A DNA stretch of 9,104 nucleotides, from contig DUUU01000583.1 in assembly GCA_012841485.1 (NCBI GenBank), positions 1 to 9,104 on the forward strand, given 5' to 3'. Positions within the stretch are counted from its first letter, which is position 1. Every line of letters begins with the position of its first letter. Positions 5,491 through 9,104 of this stretch are shown here, one piece after another. Both the position numbers and the translations under genes were made by a program. This DNA is from Armatimonadota bacterium. Its GTDB lineage: Bacteria > Armatimonadota > JAAZEB01. A model generated the notes under the pieces. The model saw nothing but the letters and a program-made list of their open reading frames with translations. It was not told where the DNA came from and ran no database searches.

Positions 5491-6483
5491 ATGGACAAAG
5501 AGCTTCTCCAGAAATGGTTCTACCAGATGAAGCTGATCCGCGTCTTCGAAGAGCGATGCGCGGAGCTGTATGCCTATGGCAAGATTGGCGGCTTCCTGCA
5601 TTTGTACATCGGCGAGGAGGCCATCGCGGTCGGGGCTTTAGCCACCGTGACTGACGATGACCACCTGCTGACCCACTACCGCGACCATGGGTGGGCTCTG
5701 GCCCGCGGAACCGACCCCAAGCCGCTGATGGCGGAGCTGCTGGGGAAGTCCACCGGTATCAGCAAGGGCAAGGGCGGCTCGATGCACCTGTGCGATCCGG
5801 AGCGGAACTTCTATGGGGGGTATGCCATCGTCGGCGGGCATCTGCCATTGGCGACGGGCATCGGGTTCGCCATGCGCTACCAGGGGAGCGACCGGGTGGT
5901 GATTGCCGTCTTCGGCGACGGCGCGACGAACATCGGGGAGTTTCACGAGGCGATGAACATGGCATCTCTGTGGAAGCTGCCGGTGATCTTCCTGTGCGAG
6001 AACAACCTCTATGGGATGGGCACCGACATCTCCCGGGCATCGGCGGTGAGCAGCATCGCGCAGAAGGCGTGCGCCTACGATATGCCGGGCGAGCAGTGCA
6101 ACGGCATGATCGTCTTCTCGGTGTACGAGACGATGCAGAGGGCGGTCGCCCGCGCCCGTGCCGGCGAGGGCCCCACGCTCGTGGAAGCGAGAACCTATCG
6201 CTATCGCGGCCACTCGATGGCCGACCCGGAGCTCTACCGAGACCGCGACGAGGTGGAAGAGTTCCGCGAGTGCTGCGATCCGATTGAGTATCTGCGCCGC
6301 AAGATTATCGAGCAGCAAGCGGCGACTCCCGAGGAGCTTGGGGAGCTGGAAAAGCGCGTGCATGTAGAGATCGATGAGGCGGTTCGCTTCGCCGAGGAGA
6401 GCCCGCCACCGCCGTTGGAGTGGCTCTACGAGGATATCTACGTGAAGCCAATCCACCCAGAGGCTCGGAAGGAGGATCGCTAG
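5491..6483 (+). CDS. pdhA: Pyruvate dehydrogenase E1 component, alpha subunit
   Basis: This protein (330 residues) pairs with PdhB as an alpha2-beta2 E1. E1 uses thiamine diphosphate and Mg to decarboxylate pyruvate and load the acetyl group on the lipoyl arm of E2. The thiamine diphosphate motif is clear: GDGATN at 142-147, with NN at 171-172 closing it. KGGSMH at 94-99, THYRDHG at 61-67 and RYRGHSMADP at 237-246 are family landmarks. The NFYGG and IVGG stretch at 106-116 looks more like pyruvate than acetoin dehydrogenase, but the substrate is inferred. The usual GMD of the loop near 205 reads GMI (204-207, N-GMI), an oddity in a conserved spot. It is the first gene of pdhABC and ends two bases before pdhB starts. 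A related acetoin or branched-chain 2-oxoacid dehydrogenase is the main alternative. Confidence 0.92.
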   Translation: MDKELLQKWFYQMKLIRVFEERCAELYAYGKIGGFLHLYIGEEAIAVGALATVTDDDHLLTHYRDHGWALARGTDPKPLMAELLGKSTGISKGKGGSMHLCDPERNFYGGYAIVGGHLPLATGIGFAMRYQGSDRVVIAVFGDGATNIGEFHEAMNMASLWKLPVIFLCENNLYGMGTDISRASAVSSIAQKACAYDMPGEQCNGMIVFSVYETMQRAVARARAGEGPTLVEARTYRYRGHSMADPELYRDRDEVEEFRECCDPIEYLRRKIIEQQAATPEELGELEKRVHVEIDEAVRFAEESPPPPLEWLYEDIYVKPIHPEARKEDR

Positions 6484-6485
6484 CA

Positions 6486-7460
6486 ATGCCTGAGATCACT
6501 TTTCGCGAGGCGATCCGCCAGGCGCTGCGCGAGGAGATGGAGCGCGATGACCGCGTCTTCCTCATCGGCGAAGATATCGGCGCCTACGGAGGCACCTACG
6601 CGGTCACCCGCGGCTTTCTGGATCAGTTTGGCGAACGCCGCGTCGTAGATGCCCCCATCGCCGAGGCGGGGATCATCGGCACGGCGGTTGGCGCGTCCAT
6701 CGTGGGCCTGCGCCCGGTGGCGGAGATGATGAGCGTCAACTTCACGCTGCTCGCGCTCGATCAGATCGTCAACCACGCGGCGAAGATCCACTCGATGTTC
6801 GGCGGTCATTTCTCCGCACCCATGGTCATCCGCATCAACACCGGCTTCGGCCAACTCGCAGCGACGCACTCTCAGACCTTCGATCCCTGGTTCGCATACG
6901 TGCCCGGGCTGAAAGTCGTCTCGCCCGGCACTCCCTATGATGCGAAGGGGCTGCTGAAGACGGCGATCCGCGATCCGGACCCGGTGGTCTACATCGAGCA
7001 TGGCGCGCTCTACAACGTGAAGGGAGAGGTGCCCGAGGAGGAGTACGAGGTGCCCCTCGGAAGCGCCGAGGTGAAGCGCGAAGGCCATGACATCACGATC
7101 GTGACCTATGCGCGCATGCTCCAGGTCTCGCTCCGGGCGGCCGCCCAACTGGAGGGAGAAGGGATCTCGTGCGAAGTGGTGGATCTGCGCAGCCTGCGCC
7201 CCATCGATACGCCAACGTTGCTGGAGTCGTTTAGGAAGACGAACCGGGCCGTGGTGGCCGAGGAGGCGTGGCGCACCCTGGGCATCGGCGCGGAGATCGC
7301 GGCGCGCATCCAGGAAGAGGCGTTCGACTACCTGGATGCCCCGATTGCTCGTGTCGCACAGCCGGAGGTGCCGCTCCCCTATGCGCGCGAGCTGGAACGA
7401 GCCGCGATCCCGGACGAAGGCGACGTGATTCGGGCGGTGAAGGAGCTACTAGGGGCCTAG
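6486..7460 (+). CDS. pdhB: Pyruvate dehydrogenase E1 component, beta subunit
   Basis: This 324-residue protein is the beta half of the heterotetrameric E1. It supplies the residues that activate the thiamine diphosphate cofactor and the C-terminal transketolase domain that binds E2. IGEDIGAYGG is at 27-36. PIAEAGIIGTAVG is at 57-69, with Glu60 as the conserved glutamate that contacts the thiamine ring. THSQ is at 127-130, with His128 matching the active-site histidine of human E1 beta. The C-terminal domain, about 200-320, contains DLRSLRPID at 233-241. The loop before His128 is RINTGFGQLAAT, slightly unlike the usual RGPxG form. The start is the ATG two bases after the pdhA stop. AAGGAGG lies inside the end of pdhA, ten bases upstream, so translation is probably coupled. 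Confidence 0.94.
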   Translation: MPEITFREAIRQALREEMERDDRVFLIGEDIGAYGGTYAVTRGFLDQFGERRVVDAPIAEAGIIGTAVGASIVGLRPVAEMMSVNFTLLALDQIVNHAAKIHSMFGGHFSAPMVIRINTGFGQLAATHSQTFDPWFAYVPGLKVVSPGTPYDAKGLLKTAIRDPDPVVYIEHGALYNVKGEVPEEEYEVPLGSAEVKREGHDITIVTYARMLQVSLRAAAQLEGEGISCEVVDLRSLRPIDTPTLLESFRKTNRAVVAEEAWRTLGIGAEIAARIQEEAFDYLDAPIARVAQPEVPLPYARELERAAIPDEGDVIRAVKELLGA

Positions 7461-7473
7461 CGGCCAACACGGT

Positions 7474-7497
7474 GCGTGGCGGCAGAGCCCGCCACGC
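7474..7497 (+). promoter_or_regulatory. Perfect 9-bp hairpin between pdhB and pdhC
   Basis: GCGTGGCGG and CCGCCACGC pair over 9 bp across the 6-base loop CAGAGC. The hairpin fills most of the 63-base gap between pdhB and pdhC. TTTT at 7506-7509 follows after eight bases, farther than in a usual intrinsic terminator. It may slow or partly end transcription, block RNA decay, or mark an RNA cut, so that E1 and E2 are made in different amounts. The pdhC ribosome binding site is 16 bases after the stem and is not hidden by it. Confidence 0.5.
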
Positions 7498-7512
7498 CAC
7501 ACGACTTTTCTG

Positions 7513-7519
7513 AAGGGGG
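7513..7519 (+). promoter_or_regulatory. Ribosome binding site fixing the pdhC start
   Basis: AAGGGGG ends four bases before the ATG at 7524. An in-frame GTG at 7476 would add 16 residues coded by the hairpin; the lipoyl domain starts at the ATG, as in the family. Confidence 0.65.
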
Positions 7520-7523
7520 CACC

Positions 7524-8831
7524 ATGGCGACGAAGGTAGTCATGCCGAAAATGGGATACGACATGGAGGAGGGCAAGATCGTCCGTTGGCTCAAGGACGA
7601 AGGCGCCCCCGTCCACCGAGGCGAGGATATCGCGGAGATCGAGACGGAGAAGGTCAACATCGCCATTCAGGCGTATGGCGATGGGGTCCTCCGAAAACAA
7701 GTCGCCAAGGAGGGAGAGACGGTGCCCGTCGGGGAGATGATCGCCGTCATTGGCGCCCCCGACGAGCCGATTGACCTGGAGGCGCTGCGCAAGCAGACAG
7801 GCGAGGAGGGCGAGATCGCCGAGGATACGGTGGGCGCCGGCGAAGGCCGGGAGGCGGTGCCAGAGGTGGCCTCCGCTGGGGCCCAGGCGCTGGCGGTCTC
7901 CGGGGGCACGCCTGAAGCCCCAATGCCCAAGGAAGAGGCCGGGGCAATCGGCGCCACTCCACAGGCACGTCTCAAGGTCTCGCCGCTGGCCAGCCGCCTC
8001 GCCGCCGAAAGAGGCATCGACCTGCGCCAGGTGCAGGGAACGGGCCCGGGCGGGCGGATCACCCGCGATGACGTTCTTCACTTCGCCGAACAGGCCGCCG
8101 CTCCGAAGCCCGCCGCCCCCGAGAAGCGACCCGTTCAGCCGGCGGCCCAGGTCACGCCAGAAGGTCTGGCCCCCATGCGCCAGGCGATCGCGCGGCGCAT
8201 GGCCCAGAGCAAGCGGGAAGCCCCCCACTTCTACGTCACCATCGCCATTGAAATGAACGAGGCGCTGAAGCTGCGCGACACCATCAACAGCGTGGCGGAC
8301 GACGCCTCGCGCGTGAGCGTCAACGACCTGGTGGTGAAAGCCGTGGCTGGCGCCCTGGCCACCCATCGAGAGTTCAACGCGCGCCTGATGGAGGATCGCC
8401 TGACCCAGGAGGAGGCGATCAACATCGGTATGGCCATCGCTCTGCCAGATGGACTCGTTGCGCCCGCGCTGATGCATTGCGAGGAGAAGAGCCTGACGCA
8501 GATCGCCCGTGCCAGCAAGGATCTGATCGCCCGCGCCAAATCGGGAGGGTTGCGCCCGGAGGAGCTGACAGAGGCCACCTTCTCGACAAGCAACATGGGC
8601 ATGTTCGACGTGGAGAGCTTTTCCGCGATCATCGTCCCGCCCCAGGTCGCGATCCTGGCCATCGCGAGTGTCCAGGAGACGCCCGTGGTCCGCAACGGGC
8701 AGGTGATGGTGGCGCAGATCATGCGGGTCACGCTCTCGGCGGATCATCGCGCCGTGGATGGCGCCCAGGCCGCGCTCTTCCTTCAAGAGGTGCGCAAACG
8801 CCTGGAAAACCCGGCGCTGCTACTGGTGTAG
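7524..8831 (+). CDS. pdhC: Dihydrolipoyl acetyltransferase, E2 of the pyruvate dehydrogenase complex
   Basis: E2 forms the core of the complex. It takes the acetyl group from E1 on a swinging lipoyl arm and transfers it to CoA. This 435-residue protein has one lipoyl domain (about 2-77), with Lys43 in ETEKV as the lipoylated lysine. An acidic, flexible linker follows, from about 85 to 145. The E1/E3-binding domain is at about 151-187 (SPLASRLAAERGIDL, then GTGPGGRITRDDV). A second Ala/Pro-rich linker leads to the catalytic domain, about 207-435. SADHRAVDG at 405-413 carries the catalytic His408 and Asp412. SNMGMFDVESFSAII, from about 356, is the usual trimer-core region. One lipoyl domain rather than two or three is normal for many bacteria. 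The gene overlaps the convergent cyclase-family gene by 12 bases. A branched-chain acyltransferase is the main alternative. Confidence 0.93.
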   Translation: MATKVVMPKMGYDMEEGKIVRWLKDEGAPVHRGEDIAEIETEKVNIAIQAYGDGVLRKQVAKEGETVPVGEMIAVIGAPDEPIDLEALRKQTGEEGEIAEDTVGAGEGREAVPEVASAGAQALAVSGGTPEAPMPKEEAGAIGATPQARLKVSPLASRLAAERGIDLRQVQGTGPGGRITRDDVLHFAEQAAAPKPAAPEKRPVQPAAQVTPEGLAPMRQAIARRMAQSKREAPHFYVTIAIEMNEALKLRDTINSVADDASRVSVNDLVVKAVAGALATHREFNARLMEDRLTQEEAINIGMAIALPDGLVAPALMHCEEKSLTQIARASKDLIARAKSGGLRPEELTEATFSTSNMGMFDVESFSAIIVPPQVAILAIASVQETPVVRNGQVMVAQIMRVTLSADHRAVDGAQAALFLQEVRKRLENPALLLV

Positions 8832-9104
8832 CCATGCCACGGCCCGCACGGGCGAGCCATCCAGGCCGGCTAGGGCCAGCGGGAGAGCCACAAACCAACA
8901 CATCTCCGCGGGGATGCGCGCCAGATTGGCCAGCCCCTCGATGATCACCACGCCCTTTGCCAGCAGCTCCTGGTGCACGCCGTGATCATCCACGGTGGAG
9001 AGGGAGGGCGTCTCCACGCCAAGAAGGGCGATGGGTAGCCCGGCCAGCCAGCGCGCTGCATCCAGGGTGAGACCGGGAAACTCTGTGTAGTAACCGGACT
9101 CGCC
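8820..9104 (-). CDS. Cyclase/arylformamidase-family protein, C-terminal part (runs off the window)
   Basis: The last 94 residues of a protein whose frame stays open to the right edge; the true start is outside. The sequence matches the C-terminal region of the cyclase family (PF04199), metal-dependent hydrolases that include bacterial kynurenine formamidase (KynB). In KynB two of the zinc ligands are a histidine and a glutamate 12 residues apart in this region. Here His48 and Glu60 (counting from the edge) show that spacing within VHQELLAKGVVIIEG. The tail LVALPL-like segment, here FVALPLALAG, and GSPVRAVAWL are also typical. The N-terminal HxGTHxDxPxH motif would lie beyond the edge. The substrate cannot be told from this part; most family members are not kynurenine enzymes. 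The stop codon lies inside pdhC on the other strand. Confidence 0.8.
   Translation of the reverse strand, partial: GESGYYTEFPGLTLDAARWLAGLPIALLGVETPSLSTVDDHGVHQELLAKGVVIIEGLANLARIPAEMCWFVALPLALAGLDGSPVRAVAWLHQ

Noticed and set aside
5638..6486. 282-codon open frame on the minus strand opposite pdhA
   Set aside because: Antisense shadow of pdhA with no family motif.
7449..8786. 445-codon open frame on the minus strand opposite pdhC
   Set aside because: It covers the whole of pdhC in antisense and has no recognisable domain; the frame is open because of GC-rich codon use.
1..9104. CRISPR array, transposon ends, tRNA or rRNA genes
   Set aside because: No regularly spaced repeat array, transposase frame, or tRNA- or rRNA-like sequence was seen by eye.

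Overview
This is a GC-rich bacterial chromosomal window with short intergenic gaps and strong purine-rich ribosome binding sites. There is no phage, transposon, CRISPR, rRNA or tRNA signal. I could not fix the phylum. The gene set is a divergent NagB-like protein, GlnD, an orphan STAS protein, a DoxX-like membrane protein and an alpha/beta-type pyruvate dehydrogenase. It suggests a free-living heterotroph, perhaps from a deep, less-studied phylum, but that is inference only.

The left part (1-4302) is read on the minus strand. In transcription order it holds a small STAS-domain protein (3940-4302), glnD for the PII-protein uridylyltransferase (1277-3856), a sugar-phosphate isomerase/deaminase-fold protein (125-1096), and a possible 23-residue ORF (35-106). 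A good promoter for glnD, with a perfect -35, overlaps the stop codon of the STAS gene. Two overlapping, mutually exclusive GC-rich hairpins follow the glnD stop codon.

The divergent gap 4303-4618 separates the minus-strand block from a plus-strand DoxX-family membrane protein (4619-5104). The gap carries a 14-base palindrome and three CCAACCGG-like sites.

The gap 5105-5490 carries no gene but is dense in perfect inverted repeats, several lying just upstream of the pyruvate dehydrogenase operon. That operon, pdhA-pdhB-pdhC (5491-8831), encodes E1 alpha, E1 beta and the dihydrolipoyl acyltransferase E2. E1 alpha and beta together bind thiamine diphosphate and decarboxylate the 2-oxoacid; E2 carries the acyl group on one lipoyl arm and passes it to CoA. 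The E3 gene is not here. A perfect 9-bp hairpin sits between pdhB and pdhC. After pdhC, a minus-strand gene for a cyclase/arylformamidase-family protein converges and overlaps it by 12 bases, running off the right edge.

I see no clearly new multi-gene system. The best leads are the NagB-like protein that lacks two catalytic-site residues, the structured leader before pdhA, the hairpin between pdhB and pdhC, and the alternative hairpins after glnD.
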